Source of the DNA: JABWBD01 sp040768665 | GTDB taxonomy: Bacteria > Planctomycetota > Planctomycetia > Pirellulales > Thermoguttaceae | Direction: 5' to 3' | NCBI GenBank assembly: GCA_040768665.1 | Contig: JAXGMN010000038.1 | Coordinates: 62,001-126,000, forward strand | Length of the DNA stretch: 64,000 nucleotides | Part shown: in pieces, positions 53,329-63,080 of the stretch | Position numbering within the stretch: the first letter of the stretch is position 1 | How the letters are laid out: every line of letters begins with the position of its first letter | Notes under the pieces: generated by a model | The model's input: the letters and a program-made list of their open reading frames with translations, nothing else | Told to the model about the DNA's origin: nothing | The model's database searches: none | Program-made: the position numbers and the translations under genes

Positions 53329-54426
53329 GTGCCGCTCAAGATCAGGACACCCGATCAGTGCCGGTGGGATGCTGTCGCACTAGGCGAGGTCATGCTCCGG
53401 CTCGACCCCGGCCCGGGACGCATCCGAACGGCACGGCAGTTTCAGGTCTGGGAAGGCGGCGGCGAGTACAACGTCGTCCGCGGGCTCAGGAAGTGCTTTG
53501 GACTGCGGACCGCCGTGGTCACAGCCGTTGTCGACAACGAGATCGGACATCTCCTTGAAGACCTGATGATGCAAGGGGGGGTGGACCTTTCGCATGTCAG
53601 GTGGCTCCCGTTCGACGGCATCGGACGGGCGGCTCGCGTCGGGCTGAACTTCACCGAACGCGGCTACGGCATTCGAGGCGCGGTCGGCTGTTCCGATCGT
53701 GCCTGGTCCGCCGCGTCCCAATTGAAGCCGGGCGACGTCGATTGGAAGCGGATCTTCGCCGATGAGGGCGCCCGCTGGTTCCACTGCGGCGGGATCTTCG
53801 CCGCGCTGTCTCCCACGACCGCGGCGATCACGATCGAGGCCATGGAGGCCGCCAAAGCGGCTGGTACGGTCGTTTCGTTCGATCTCAATTTCCGCCCTTC
53901 GCTTTGGAAATCGCAGGGCGGAAGCCAGAAAGCCGTCGAAGTGAATCGCCGCATCGCCCCTTTGGTCGACGTAATGATCGGCAACGAGGAGGATTTCACC
54001 GCCGCGCTCGGTTTCGAGGTCCCGGGGCTGGATAAACACCTTGCCAAGATTGATCCGGCCAATTTCAAGAAGATGATCGCCCAGGCCATCCGGGCGTTTC
54101 CAAATTTCCAGGTCGTGGCCACGACGCTTCGCAATGCCAAAACGGCGACGCTCAACGACTGGAGCGCGATCGTCTACGCCGACGGCGCCTTCTGCGAAGC
54201 GCCGGTCCGCGAAAACCTGGAGATCTTCGATCGTGTGGGCGGCGGCGACAGCTTCGCTTCCGGTCTGATCTACGCTCTCCTGGCCGGCAAATCGCCGCAG
54301 CAGGCGGTCGAGTACGGCGCCGCCCACGGCGCACTGGCGATGACCACCCCCGGCGACACCAGCATGGTCACGTTCAAGGAAGTGGAGTCTGCGATTCACG
54401 GCAAAGGGGCCCGCGTAATCCGCTGA
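53329..54426 (+). CDS. PfkB-family sugar kinase (KDG kinase-like)
   Basis: A ribokinase-type carbohydrate kinase of 365 residues. The N-terminal block VALGEVMLRLDPGPGRI and the FQVWEGGGEYNVVRGL substrate-side glycines are present. The ATP/anion-hole motif is DRVGGGDSFASGLIYALL (residues about 308-325), with the catalytic Asp but GGGD for the usual GAGD. The sequence is closest to 2-keto-3-deoxygluconate kinases. Start is GTG at 53329 with AAGGGAG eight bases upstream. The sugar is uncertain. Confidence 0.88.
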   Translation: MPLKIRTPDQCRWDAVALGEVMLRLDPGPGRIRTARQFQVWEGGGEYNVVRGLRKCFGLRTAVVTAVVDNEIGHLLEDLMMQGGVDLSHVRWLPFDGIGRAARVGLNFTERGYGIRGAVGCSDRAWSAASQLKPGDVDWKRIFADEGARWFHCGGIFAALSPTTAAITIEAMEAAKAAGTVVSFDLNFRPSLWKSQGGSQKAVEVNRRIAPLVDVMIGNEEDFTAALGFEVPGLDKHLAKIDPANFKKMIAQAIRAFPNFQVVATTLRNAKTATLNDWSAIVYADGAFCEAPVRENLEIFDRVGGGDSFASGLIYALLAGKSPQQAVEYGAAHGALAMTTPGDTSMVTFKEVESAIHGKGARVIR

Positions 54427-54526
54427 GAGCCTGTCCCAAAACCTCGTGCGAAGAAGGGGGCAGGCACATTTTGCTCCGAAGACTCCGCAAAATGAGCCAG
54501 TCCCCGACGGTTTTGGGGCAGGCTCT
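54426..54526. repeat. Nested inverted repeat after the sugar kinase gene
   Basis: Outer arms AGAGCCTGTCCCAAAACC (54426-54443) and GGTTTTGGGGCAGGCTCT (54509-54526) match at 17 of 18. Inner arms GGGGGCAGGCACATTTTGC (54456-54474) and GCAAAATGAGCCAGTCCCC (54487-54505) also pair. The inner arms share the GGGG-CAG pattern with the element at 46109. Confidence 0.8.
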
Positions 54527-54589
54527 GAGATCGGCCCTCGTGCAGTACAAGAGAATCACACCGCCGGCGGTAGAAGAGACGGCGGCACC

Positions 54590-56926
54590 CTAACGGATCT
54601 TGATGACGATCGACGTCATGTCGTCCAGCAGTTTCTCGCCTTCGGAGAACTGCTGCACGGTATCGTAAAGCCTTGCGATGATGTCTTTCGCCGACAGGGC
54701 CCGGTGGGCTCGTACGCACTCGAGTGTCCGATCCAGTCCGAACAACTCGCCCGTTGGGGATTCCGCCTCCGGAATGCCGTCGGTCAACAGCAGAACCAGG
54801 TCGCCACGGATCAACCGGACCGGCTTTCCGTAGCAGAACTCCCCGTCAGCAAGAACGCCCAAGGGCAACGAGCCGCTACTCAGTTCCGCCTTGACCCGCC
54901 CACGATGATCCAACACGTACCCGCCGGGATGGCCCGCATTGACAAACCGGAACCAACCGCTTTCCTGTTCGAGGGCGCCGACGAAGAGTGTGACAAACAT
55001 GTCACCTTCGTCCTCCTCGAGAAGAAAGGTGTTCGTGCGGCGAACGATCTCGGTCAAATCGCTGACCGTGCTGGCCAATGACCGGATATGGGCGTGGATC
55101 AGTGCCATCAGCAGCGCAGGCCCCAGTCCGTGCCCGGTCACGTCGCCGACCACGAAACCGGTCGAACCGTCCGGCAGCGACAAGTAGTCGAAGTAATCGC
55201 CCCCCGTGAAATCGGCCGGCCGCGAAGCGCCCGCCACGTCGCAATCGGCCAGCCATTGCGGGGCCCGGGGGAGCAGTCGCGACTGGATCTTCTGGGCGGC
55301 GATCAATGCCGCCTCCCGCGCCTGCAGCGCGGCCTCGGCGGCCTTCCGCTCCGAGATCTCTTCAATCACGGCGTCGCAACGGACAATCTCCCCCGCATCG
55401 CGATGGACCACCGCCGTATGACGAACCCAGCGCAGGCCTCCGTCACGGTGAAGGATGCGGTATTCCAGCGGAGGCTCGTGCTCGCCGGCGAGGACCCGGT
55501 CGCAAAACTCCTTGACCCTGGGCCGATCCTCGTCGTGAATGATCCGCATCCACAGATCAGGATCTGCGAGAAAGTCTTCCGGGCCGTAGCCGGTGGTAGC
55601 CCGGCAGCCCGGACCGTGCTCGATTGACGTGACCCGGCCGTCCGACAGCCGCTGCGTGTAGGTATAGCTGGTCACCGCGTGCAGCAGCATCCGGTAACGG
55701 CGTTCGCGATCCCGCAGGGCTTCGTCGGCGAGTTTCTGTTGCGTGCTGTCCCGGACCATCACCAGCAGGCGCCGATCCTCTCCGTAGTCGGCGAGCGACA
55801 CCAGCCGGCATTCCCACCACCGGCCGGACGCCGAGCGCACTTCAATCTGGTGCGTGCCGCCGTTTTCGAAACACTCCGCGCAGGCCTTCTCGTAAGCGTC
55901 GCGATCTTCCTCGGCAATCGCTTGGACATGGCGGCTACCGAGGATTTCCTCGGCGCGTCCGCCCGGCGGCAGCCGATTGATGTACAAGACGCGGCCTTGG
56001 CGGTCCAGCACGAGGACGTCGTCGGGGAGGTTTTCCAACAGGCTCAGCATCCTCGCGGCGCACTCCGAGGCAGTCTGCTCCGCAGCTTTCCGCTCGGTGA
56101 TGTTTTCAGCGACGATGAGAACCTCGCTCTTCGCCTCACCGCACAGGGGAATGTGGCGGCAAAGCCACCACAATCCGTCGCGGTCCAGAACTTCGGCCGT
56201 CTGGATATCGCGGCTTGCCAGGGCCTGCCGCACACAGTGCCGGGCCAGGGCGTGGTATTCCATCTCGAGATGACTCCACCAAATCGACCCTACCACCTCC
56301 GGCATCCGTGACCATTCCGCTTGCGACTGGACGAAAGAAAGCGTCCCTTCGGCGTCGGCGACTGCGACGAGATCGGGGACGCGAGCGAAAACCTGTTCGA
56401 GTTGGGTGTAGCATTGTCGCACCAGCTTCGCCGAGGGGGAACTGCCGCCGGCCTCGCGGATCAACAGCATGATTTCCTCGTCACCTTCGGCCAGCGGAAC
56501 CAGCGTTACCTCGACCGGCTTGAACTCTCCGTCGCCACACCTTAACGTCCAGTGCTGCCGGGCGGGGCCTCGCAGATCGAGGATGTCCCACGAATCGATC
56601 GGCTCACCGAGATCCGTCGAGAACAACTCGCTCAGGTGCATACCCTGCACTTGCTCCTCGGCGAGGCCGACCCATCGCCTCAGCGGAGGATTGGTCACCA
56701 CAACTTGCCCTGAGCAGTCTGCTTTGATGTACGCGTCGGGTAATACGTCGAGGAGTGGCAGGTGTTTCGGGTCTGCGCCGTCACCGAGGGAGAGCGAACG
56801 CCTCCGGGCTTCATGGACCGATTGCTGCCGTCGTGACGGCTCCGAAGGCAGCGATTCACCGGAGGAGCCATCGGCTCTGGGCAACCGATCGGCAGACTCC
56901 CCGTCGTGGGATCGCTCAGCTTCCAC
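54590..56926 (-). CDS. Multi-PAS SpoIIE-type phosphatase
   Basis: The protein has 778 residues with about four PAS domains in tandem (starting near 60, 185, 300 and 420), then a PP2C/SpoIIE phosphatase domain (about 565-778). Phosphatase motifs are GGDYFDYL, FVVGDVTGHGLGPALLM, VNAGHPGGYVL and LLLTDGIPEAES, with the final acidic DDMTSIVIKIR. No membrane segment is visible, so it is a cytoplasmic sensor. PAS ligands are unknown. Output is presumably a phospho-Ser/Thr switch on a STAS or anti-sigma partner. It is convergent to the sugar kinase gene. Confidence 0.92.
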   Translation of the reverse strand: MEAERSHDGESADRLPRADGSSGESLPSEPSRRQQSVHEARRRSLSLGDGADPKHLPLLDVLPDAYIKADCSGQVVVTNPPLRRWVGLAEEQVQGMHLSELFSTDLGEPIDSWDILDLRGPARQHWTLRCGDGEFKPVEVTLVPLAEGDEEIMLLIREAGGSSPSAKLVRQCYTQLEQVFARVPDLVAVADAEGTLSFVQSQAEWSRMPEVVGSIWWSHLEMEYHALARHCVRQALASRDIQTAEVLDRDGLWWLCRHIPLCGEAKSEVLIVAENITERKAAEQTASECAARMLSLLENLPDDVLVLDRQGRVLYINRLPPGGRAEEILGSRHVQAIAEEDRDAYEKACAECFENGGTHQIEVRSASGRWWECRLVSLADYGEDRRLLVMVRDSTQQKLADEALRDRERRYRMLLHAVTSYTYTQRLSDGRVTSIEHGPGCRATTGYGPEDFLADPDLWMRIIHDEDRPRVKEFCDRVLAGEHEPPLEYRILHRDGGLRWVRHTAVVHRDAGEIVRCDAVIEEISERKAAEAALQAREAALIAAQKIQSRLLPRAPQWLADCDVAGASRPADFTGGDYFDYLSLPDGSTGFVVGDVTGHGLGPALLMALIHAHIRSLASTVSDLTEIVRRTNTFLLEEDEGDMFVTLFVGALEQESGWFRFVNAGHPGGYVLDHRGRVKAELSSGSLPLGVLADGEFCYGKPVRLIRGDLVLLLTDGIPEAESPTGELFGLDRTLECVRAHRALSAKDIIARLYDTVQQFSEGEKLLDDMTSIVIKIR

Positions 56927-57181
56927 CGATCAACCCTCCGCCTGAAAGCCAGTTCACTGGCAAACCTGACAACAGCTAACCGACATGTTCGGGGCGCGGT
57001 ATTCCTCCCATAAATAAGTACACCCACACACCATCGTAGCAAATTGAACGACTCTATCAATCCACCACTTAGCGGCATTGAGACGCCCTGTGTTTTGCAG
57101 ACCGCGCAAACCTCGTAATCACCCAACCGCCCGGGCATTCTAACAGGGCAGCAAGCACGGTCCTTATCCAGGCTAGAAAGC

Positions 57182-58447
57182 TCATGCCAGCAGTGCGTGG
57201 GCCTCCTGGAGCTTCTCGACGATTGCCAGCCGGTTCGGGCACGCCTGCTCGCACTTGCCGCACTGGCTGCACGCGCTGGCGTTGCAACCGGCCGGCAAGG
57301 CGGCATAGTATTCGCGGGCGTCGGCCCGGTGGCCGTAGTTCTTGTAGTACATGCGGAACCGCAAAATGTCGGCAATCGCAATCCCCTGCGGGCACGACGG
57401 CATGCAGGTCTCGCACATGCGGCAGTAATCGCCGGTAGCGGCCGCCGCGTAGAGGTCAAGTAGCCGATAATGGATCGCCGTAAGCTCCTTGCCAACGGCC
57501 GCGCAGTCTTCCACGACCTCGTGTGGCGTCGTCATGCCCACCGCTGCGCACACGTTGGGGTTTTTCGTGACCCACATCAAGAATGCCTGGTAGAGATTCT
57601 CGGTGCCGAACTGCCGAAGTTCCTGCATCAGTTGGGCCACGTTGGGCTCGGAGGTCTCCTTGGCCCAGTTGGGAATGAAATGGCCGGTCATGGGCTTCAT
57701 GCAGATCACTCCTACGTCTTTTTGCTTGCACAGCGCAAAAAGCTCCTCGACGCCCGGCAGGTCGATCTTCTCAGTCCATTTGGCCAGGGCCATGTAGTTG
57801 TAAGGCTGAAAGATGAAGTCCAATTCTCCGGCCTCCACGTGCGGCCGGTGCTTCGCGGGGACGTGGCAGCTCATGCCGATGAAGCGAATCTTGCCCTGCT
57901 GTTTGAGCGTCTGCGCCGCCTCGTAGAAGCCGTCGCGCCAGTCGCCGTGGGAGAAATAGCAGTCGATTCTGTCGGTCTGGAAATTCTTGAGGCTCAGTTC
58001 GCAGGCGGCGATGACGTCCTTGGGTTTGTCTTTGCCGGTGGCCGTAAAGATAATCGCGTCCTTGCGCCGGCCCTTCAGCGCACGGCCGAGGATTTCTTCG
58101 GTGTCGTGATAGCTTTGCGACGTGGCGACGAAGTTGCCCCCGCGCTCGAAGAGCCGATCGACGATTGTTGGCAACTGTTCGCGGTAGCGGTCGAACAGAA
58201 ACGGGCCGAGCGTTTGCGATTTCAGCCCGCTGGCGCACCCCAGGCCGATCTCGGAAACCATCAACTCGGTGGCACCGAAGCGGCGGTATTGCATCTCGCT
58301 TTTTTGCGGCTCTGCGTTGGCCGAGGCCCCCGCGCCGGCGAGTGCAGCGCCCACGGCAAGTGCCGAACCCGACTCCAGAAATTGCCGCCGGGTCACCGGG
58401 TGCTGGTCCTGTGGCGACATCGATCGCTTGTCTGCAAAACGGTTCAT
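57182..58447 (-). CDS. Tat-exported aldo/keto reductase with [4Fe-4S] domain
   Basis: After a Tat signal (TRRQFLESG, residues 19-27) comes an aldo/keto reductase domain (about 55-320; MQYRRFGATELMVSEIGLGC; IGMSCHVPAKHRPHVE). The C-terminal part has two ferredoxin-type motifs, CRMCETCMPSCP (about 363-374) and CSQCGKCEQACP (about 395-406). It has 421 residues. GAGGAGCC precedes the ATG at 58447. It reduces or oxidises an unknown carbonyl or sugar, probably in the periplasm, and is divergent from the Mo-hydroxylase operon. Confidence 0.9.
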   Translation of the reverse strand: MNRFADKRSMSPQDQHPVTRRQFLESGSALAVGAALAGAGASANAEPQKSEMQYRRFGATELMVSEIGLGCASGLKSQTLGPFLFDRYREQLPTIVDRLFERGGNFVATSQSYHDTEEILGRALKGRRKDAIIFTATGKDKPKDVIAACELSLKNFQTDRIDCYFSHGDWRDGFYEAAQTLKQQGKIRFIGMSCHVPAKHRPHVEAGELDFIFQPYNYMALAKWTEKIDLPGVEELFALCKQKDVGVICMKPMTGHFIPNWAKETSEPNVAQLMQELRQFGTENLYQAFLMWVTKNPNVCAAVGMTTPHEVVEDCAAVGKELTAIHYRLLDLYAAAATGDYCRMCETCMPSCPQGIAIADILRFRMYYKNYGHRADAREYYAALPAGCNASACSQCGKCEQACPNRLAIVEKLQEAHALLA

Positions 58448-58764
58448 CGCACGGCTCCTCGCGGTCTGGAATGGTCGATTGGCCGAAATGGGGCATGGCT
58501 TTTCCGGAAGGAGGCGCAAAGGGCGAGCAATCCGGAAGGCAACAACCGCCAGCGTACCCGGAGTTCGCTCGGTTTTCAAGAAGCCGTTTCTTCAATCTGC
58601 TTGCTTACGGCTAGAACACGGTGAAATCAAACATCATCCCGTCTCTTTCATCGACGTTAAGTGCCAGCAGTCTCTTCCGATGTCTGCGAATTCGGAGAGA
58701 TAGACGCACCCGCCCGGTGCGGTTATGTTGATGGAATGCGTCCACGCGTCACGGAGCCACTTCC
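58448..58764. promoter_or_regulatory. Divergent promoter region of the reductase and Mo-hydroxylase genes
   Basis: These 317 bases lie between two divergent genes and contain no further gene or repeat that I can see. Promoters on both strands are expected; no matrices could be applied. Confidence 0.5.
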
Positions 58765-59238
58765 ATGGAAAAGACGATCACGTTCACGGTAAACGGGCAA
58801 CCGAAAAAGCTGACCACCGATCCGACGCGGTCCCTGCTTGAGGTGCTGCGGGAGGATCTGGGCCTGACCGGCACCAAGTGCGGATGCGGAGAAGGGCAAT
58901 GCGGAGCATGCACGGTGTTGATCGGAGGTCGAGCCTCCCACGCGTGTATCACTCCGGTCGCGGACGTCGAGCAGCAGACGATCCTGACCATCGAGGGCCT
59001 GGCCTCCGGCGATGCACTGCACCCGGTACAAGAGGCGTTTCTGGCCGAAGGGGCCCTGCAATGCGGGTATTGCACGCCCGGGATGATCATGGGCGTCGTC
59101 GGTTTGCTCAACGAAAGACCCCGGCCGACCGAATCGGAGATCCTTTCGAGCATGAACGGGCACATCTGCCGTTGCGGCGGCTATACAAAGATCCGCAAGG
59201 CGATCGACCGCGCAATAATCGGAGGCCGGAAGTCATGA
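58765..59238 (+). CDS. Molybdenum hydroxylase, small [2Fe-2S] subunit
   Basis: This 157-residue subunit carries two [2Fe-2S] clusters of a xanthine oxidase-family enzyme. The plant-type ligands C-x4-C-x2-C are in KCGCGEGQCGACTVL with a fourth Cys in SHACIT. The alpha-helical cluster uses CGYCTPG and CRCGGY. It matches CoxS/IorA in length. It overlaps the large-subunit gene as ATGA. Confidence 0.95.
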   Translation: MEKTITFTVNGQPKKLTTDPTRSLLEVLREDLGLTGTKCGCGEGQCGACTVLIGGRASHACITPVADVEQQTILTIEGLASGDALHPVQEAFLAEGALQCGYCTPGMIMGVVGLLNERPRPTESEILSSMNGHICRCGGYTKIRKAIDRAIIGGRKS

Positions 59239-61367
59239 CTACGAAGCAGGAATTCGAAGTAACCGAGACAGCCGTGTATATGGAAGACGTGGACCGGGTC
59301 GGCTACGATTTCGGCCTCACGCGGCGCGGGTTTGTGCAGGTGCTCGGCGCCGGATTGCTCGTTTCCGTCGGCGCAACCCCGCTGCCGGCGCAGCGGCGCC
59401 AGGGCCGTGCCCCGCGCGACGTGCGAGTGGCGGCGCGGGTTCATGTTGGCGCCGACGGCCTGATCACCGTGCTCAGCGGCAAGGTCGAGATGGGGCAAGG
59501 GGCTCGCGGCGAGTTGAGCCAGGCGGCCGCCGAAGAACTTCTCCTGCCCGCAGAGCATGTACGAATGCTGCTCGCGGATACGAGCCTGGTGCCCGACGAC
59601 GGAATTACCGCGGGTAGCCGCACGACGCCCTCCACCGTTCCCGCCGTCCGCCAAGGCGCCGCCGCGGCACGCAAACTCCTGGTCGACCTCGCTTGCCGTC
59701 GCTGGGAAGTCGAGCCCGATTCCGTGCAAGTCCGCGACGGCCGGATCACGCACCCGGCAACCCAGCGAGCCGTGACCTATGCAGAGCTGGCCAAGGAAGA
59801 CCGGCTGCCGGAGGTGTTCGACCAGGCGATATCCCCGAACATCGAGGTGACCGCCGTTTCGGAGTGGAAAGTCCTGGGCCGCTCTATGCCATTGCCGAAC
59901 CGTCGCGATTTCGTGAGCGGCGCCCATAAGTTCCCCTCCGATCTCGCCCCGGCAGGCGTTCTTTTCGGCAAAGTGCTCCGCCCGGAGGCCTACGGCGCGA
60001 AGCTCGTGTCCATCGATCTGCGGCCTGCGCAGGCAATGGAAGGTGTTGTGGTCGTGCGCGACGGCGATTTCGTCGGCGTGGCGGCTCCCACGACCTTTCG
60101 CGCCAACAAGGCCCTGGCGGCAATCGCAGCGACGGCGCAGTGGGAGCGTTCGGAGCATCCTTCCAGCCGCGAAGTGTTCGACTACCTTCGTAAACGGGCG
60201 CGAGGCAGCACGCCGGCCAATCCATTTACCGCGGAGATCCAGGCTGCAGACAAGGTCCTCCGCGAAACGTATCATGTCGCGTACGTGCAGCACGCCCCTC
60301 TGGAACCCCGCACGGCCCTGGCCGAATGGAAGGACGGCAAGCTCACCATCTGGACCGGAACCCAGAATCCTTTCGGCTATCACCGGGAACTCACCGGCGC
60401 GTTCCGCCTTTCCAATGATCAGGTCCGGGTCATCGTGCCCGATTTCGGCAGCGGGTTTGGCGGAAAGCACAGCGGCGAAGCGGCCATTGAAGCCGCGAGA
60501 CTCGCTCGCGGCGCCGGTCGGCCTGTTTCGCTGACGTGGACTCGCGAGGAGGAGTTCACCTGGGCGTATTTCCGCCCCGCGGCCGTGATCGATGTCGAAG
60601 CCAGTCTGGACCGGCAGGGGGCAATCACCTCCTGGCACTTCATCAACATCAACTCCGGCGGCGCCGCCATCGACACACCCTACCGTACGGGCAGGGCCCA
60701 GTGCCGGTATGTTCCCTCGGACTCGCCCTTGCGCCAGGGTTCCTACCGCGCCCTGGCCGCGACCGCCAACAACTTCGCACGCGAGAGTTTCATCGACGAG
60801 TTGGCCCTCGCCGCCGGCGCCGATCCGCTCGACTTTCGGCTGGCGCACCTGGCGGATGATCGAATCCGCGCGGTGCTCGAAGAGGTGGCAAAACGGTTCA
60901 GATGGCGCCAGAAGGCCGGCCGCAAAGAACCCGGCATCGGGGTCGGACTCGCGTGCGGCACGGAAAAAGGCTCGGTCGTGGCGACCTGCGCAGAAGTTGC
61001 CGTCGATCAATCCGCCGGCCGGATTGTCGTTCGGCACGTCTGCGAGGCGTTCGAGTGCGGCGCGGTGATCAACCCGGACAATCTGCTCTCGCAGGTCCAG
61101 GGCTGCATCGTCATGGGCATGGGCCCGGCATTGAGCGAAGAGATCCAGTTCGTGGGCGGCAAGATACGGAACGCCACGTTCCAGGAATACCGGGTGCCCC
61201 GATTCAGCGACATGCCCAAGATCGACGTTCACCTCCTCGAGCGGCGCAACCTGCCCAGCGTCGGAGGCGGTGAAACGCCGATCATCGGCGTGGCTCCCGC
61301 CATCGCGAACGCCGTATTCCATGCCACGGGCCGGCGGATCCGCCAGATGCCGATCCGGCTGTCCTAA
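59235..61367 (+). CDS. Molybdenum hydroxylase, large Mo-binding subunit (IorB-like)
   Basis: The 710-residue subunit holds the molybdenum cofactor. Residues about 28-50 form a twin-arginine signal (TRRGFVQVLG), as in isoquinoline 1-oxidoreductase beta chains. The aldehyde-oxidase fold follows, with VEMGQGARGELSQ, FGSGFGGKHSGE (Mo-cofactor loop), QHAPLEPRTALAEW, and the catalytic Glu in SVGGGETPIIGVAPAIANA (about residue 680). The Tat signal would carry the folded heterodimer to the periplasm. The substrate, an aldehyde or N-heterocycle, is unknown. It starts on the small-subunit stop. Confidence 0.92.
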   Translation: MTTKQEFEVTETAVYMEDVDRVGYDFGLTRRGFVQVLGAGLLVSVGATPLPAQRRQGRAPRDVRVAARVHVGADGLITVLSGKVEMGQGARGELSQAAAEELLLPAEHVRMLLADTSLVPDDGITAGSRTTPSTVPAVRQGAAAARKLLVDLACRRWEVEPDSVQVRDGRITHPATQRAVTYAELAKEDRLPEVFDQAISPNIEVTAVSEWKVLGRSMPLPNRRDFVSGAHKFPSDLAPAGVLFGKVLRPEAYGAKLVSIDLRPAQAMEGVVVVRDGDFVGVAAPTTFRANKALAAIAATAQWERSEHPSSREVFDYLRKRARGSTPANPFTAEIQAADKVLRETYHVAYVQHAPLEPRTALAEWKDGKLTIWTGTQNPFGYHRELTGAFRLSNDQVRVIVPDFGSGFGGKHSGEAAIEAARLARGAGRPVSLTWTREEEFTWAYFRPAAVIDVEASLDRQGAITSWHFININSGGAAIDTPYRTGRAQCRYVPSDSPLRQGSYRALAATANNFARESFIDELALAAGADPLDFRLAHLADDRIRAVLEEVAKRFRWRQKAGRKEPGIGVGLACGTEKGSVVATCAEVAVDQSAGRIVVRHVCEAFECGAVINPDNLLSQVQGCIVMGMGPALSEEIQFVGGKIRNATFQEYRVPRFSDMPKIDVHLLERRNLPSVGGGETPIIGVAPAIANAVFHATGRRIRQMPIRLS

Positions 61368-61410
61368 TTCAGGCGTTGCCGATCGTATGCTCTTGGAGAA
61401 CAAAGCCGAT

Positions 61411-62484
61411 ATGAGCGGCCAGACATCCCGAGACATTCACCAGGCAATCGTCGAACTCGCCGACCGCGGCGTCCGATTCGCCGTTGCTTCCGTTTTGTCG
61501 GCCGAAGGTTCCACGCCGTGCAAATCGGGGGCAAAGGCCGTGATCGAAGCGGGCAAAATCATTCAGGGCACGATCGGCGGCGGGCGGGTGGAAGCCGAGG
61601 CCCAGCGACTCGCGGTCAAGTCGATCCATTCCGGGAAGCCTGTCTTGTTCGATTTCGAACTGCACGGGGGCGATGCCGCTGGAAACTCTCCAATCTGCGG
61701 AGGGAAGATGCGAGTCCTGGTCGACCCGACCGCATCTTCGCACCGCGGGGTCTATGCCGAAGCAGCCGCCTCGCTTGAGCAACGCGCGAGAGGCCTGCTG
61801 CTGACGACCGTTCGGTCGTCAGAGAACATAGACGTTTCCGTGCGCCACCTTGCCGAAGAAACAATCGGCCGTGAGACCGATTTTCCCGGCGCTGATGCCC
61901 TTCGCTCGGTAATCCAAGACGAGCAGGCCCGGCAATTCGCTTCTGATGCGTGTTCCGGCAGCCAACGACTGGAGGTGCTCGTAGAACCCATTATTCCCAA
62001 GCCGGTCCTTCTGATCCTCGGCGGCGGCCACGTCGGCCAGGCCGTCGCCAGGCAGGCCGCTCTCGTCGGATTCGAGATCGCCGTGATCGATGATCGCCCG
62101 GAATTCACCAGCCGCGAGCGGTACCCGGAGGGAGTCAAGACCTGGTGCGGTTCGATCCCTGACCAGATCCAGCGACTGCAGCTCGGTTCGGATACGTACA
62201 TCGTCGTGGTGACCCGCGGCCATCGGCAGGATGCCGAGGCCCTGGCTGCGTGTCTGTCGCTTCCCGCGGCCTATATGGGAATGATCGGAAGCCGGCGCAA
62301 GGTGCGATTGCTCCGCGAGGAATTGCTCGCGACAGGGCGGGCCACGGCCGAACAGTTCGATCGCGTCTACGCTCCCATCGGGCTCGACATCCAAGCGGTC
62401 ACTGTTCCGGAAATCGCCACCAGTATCGTCGCTCAGTTGATCGCGGTCCGCCGCGGGGGCTCGGCCCCGCGAATCCCGAGGTAG
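61411..62484 (+). CDS. XdhC/CoxI-family molybdoenzyme maturation factor
   Basis: XdhC-type proteins bind molybdenum cofactor, help insert it and often add the terminal sulfido ligand. The XdhC N-domain has SAEGSTPCKSGAKAVI and TIGGGRVEAEAQ, and the Rossmann part has LLILGGGHVGQAVARQ, IDDRPEF and VVTRGHRQDAEAL. It has 357 residues with the ATG at 61411; an alternative ATG at 61387 adds eight residues and lacks a better ribosome site. It follows the large subunit by 43 bases. Confidence 0.9.
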   Translation: MSGQTSRDIHQAIVELADRGVRFAVASVLSAEGSTPCKSGAKAVIEAGKIIQGTIGGGRVEAEAQRLAVKSIHSGKPVLFDFELHGGDAAGNSPICGGKMRVLVDPTASSHRGVYAEAAASLEQRARGLLLTTVRSSENIDVSVRHLAEETIGRETDFPGADALRSVIQDEQARQFASDACSGSQRLEVLVEPIIPKPVLLILGGGHVGQAVARQAALVGFEIAVIDDRPEFTSRERYPEGVKTWCGSIPDQIQRLQLGSDTYIVVVTRGHRQDAEALAACLSLPAAYMGMIGSRRKVRLLREELLATGRATAEQFDRVYAPIGLDIQAVTVPEIATSIVAQLIAVRRGGSAPRIPR

Positions 62485-62492
62485 ATCCCGAA

Positions 62493-63080
62493 ATGATCTC
62501 CGCAATCGTCCTCGCCGCCGGCCGATCGCAGCGCATGGGCCGCCAGAAGCTCTTGCTCAACGTCGGCGATCGCCCGATGCTCACCCGGATTGTCGACGAA
62601 GTGCTCGCCAGTCCGGTCGACGAAGTTCTTGTGGTCCTCCGGCAAGGCGAGTGCGAGATCCCCGGAGCCCTGGCCGGACGCCCGGTCCGGCTCGTCCCTA
62701 ACCCCGATCCGGAAAGCGAGATGCTCGGCTCCGTGCGATGCGGGCTGAGTGCGGCGTCACCGGAAGCAACGGCCATCCTCCTGGTTCTCGGCGATCAGCC
62801 CGGCGTCTCGCGCCGAATGATTGCCGAATTGCTGCAAGTTTTCCGTTCAGGCGAGAAACGAATCGTTGTACCGTCATACGGCGGCCGGCGTGGGCACCCG
62901 CTCGTTTTCGCCTCGCATTACCGTGAAGAAATCCTCAACGACTATGACGGGGTTGGCGTGCGAGCCCTGCTCCAAGCCCACCCAGCCGACGTCCAAGAGG
63001 TCCCATTCTCAACGCCGGATGTCCTCGAAGACGTCGACCTGCCTGAAGACTACCGGCGAGTCGTCGGCGAACCTAAGTGA
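62493..63080 (+). CDS. MocA-type molybdenum cofactor nucleotidyltransferase
   Basis: This 195-residue NTP-transferase transfers CMP (or GMP) to molybdopterin. The nucleotide loop LAAGRSQRMGRQKLLL is at residues about 7-22, VLGDQPGVS carries the metal Asp near 90, and the GGRRGHPLVF block follows. Its place next to XdhC and the Mo-hydroxylase supports a role as cytidylyltransferase for that enzyme. It starts 8 bases after xdhC-like and overlaps the convergent next gene by 8 bases. Confidence 0.88.
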   Translation: MISAIVLAAGRSQRMGRQKLLLNVGDRPMLTRIVDEVLASPVDEVLVVLRQGECEIPGALAGRPVRLVPNPDPESEMLGSVRCGLSAASPEATAILLVLGDQPGVSRRMIAELLQVFRSGEKRIVVPSYGGRRGHPLVFASHYREEILNDYDGVGVRALLQAHPADVQEVPFSTPDVLEDVDLPEDYRRVVGEPK

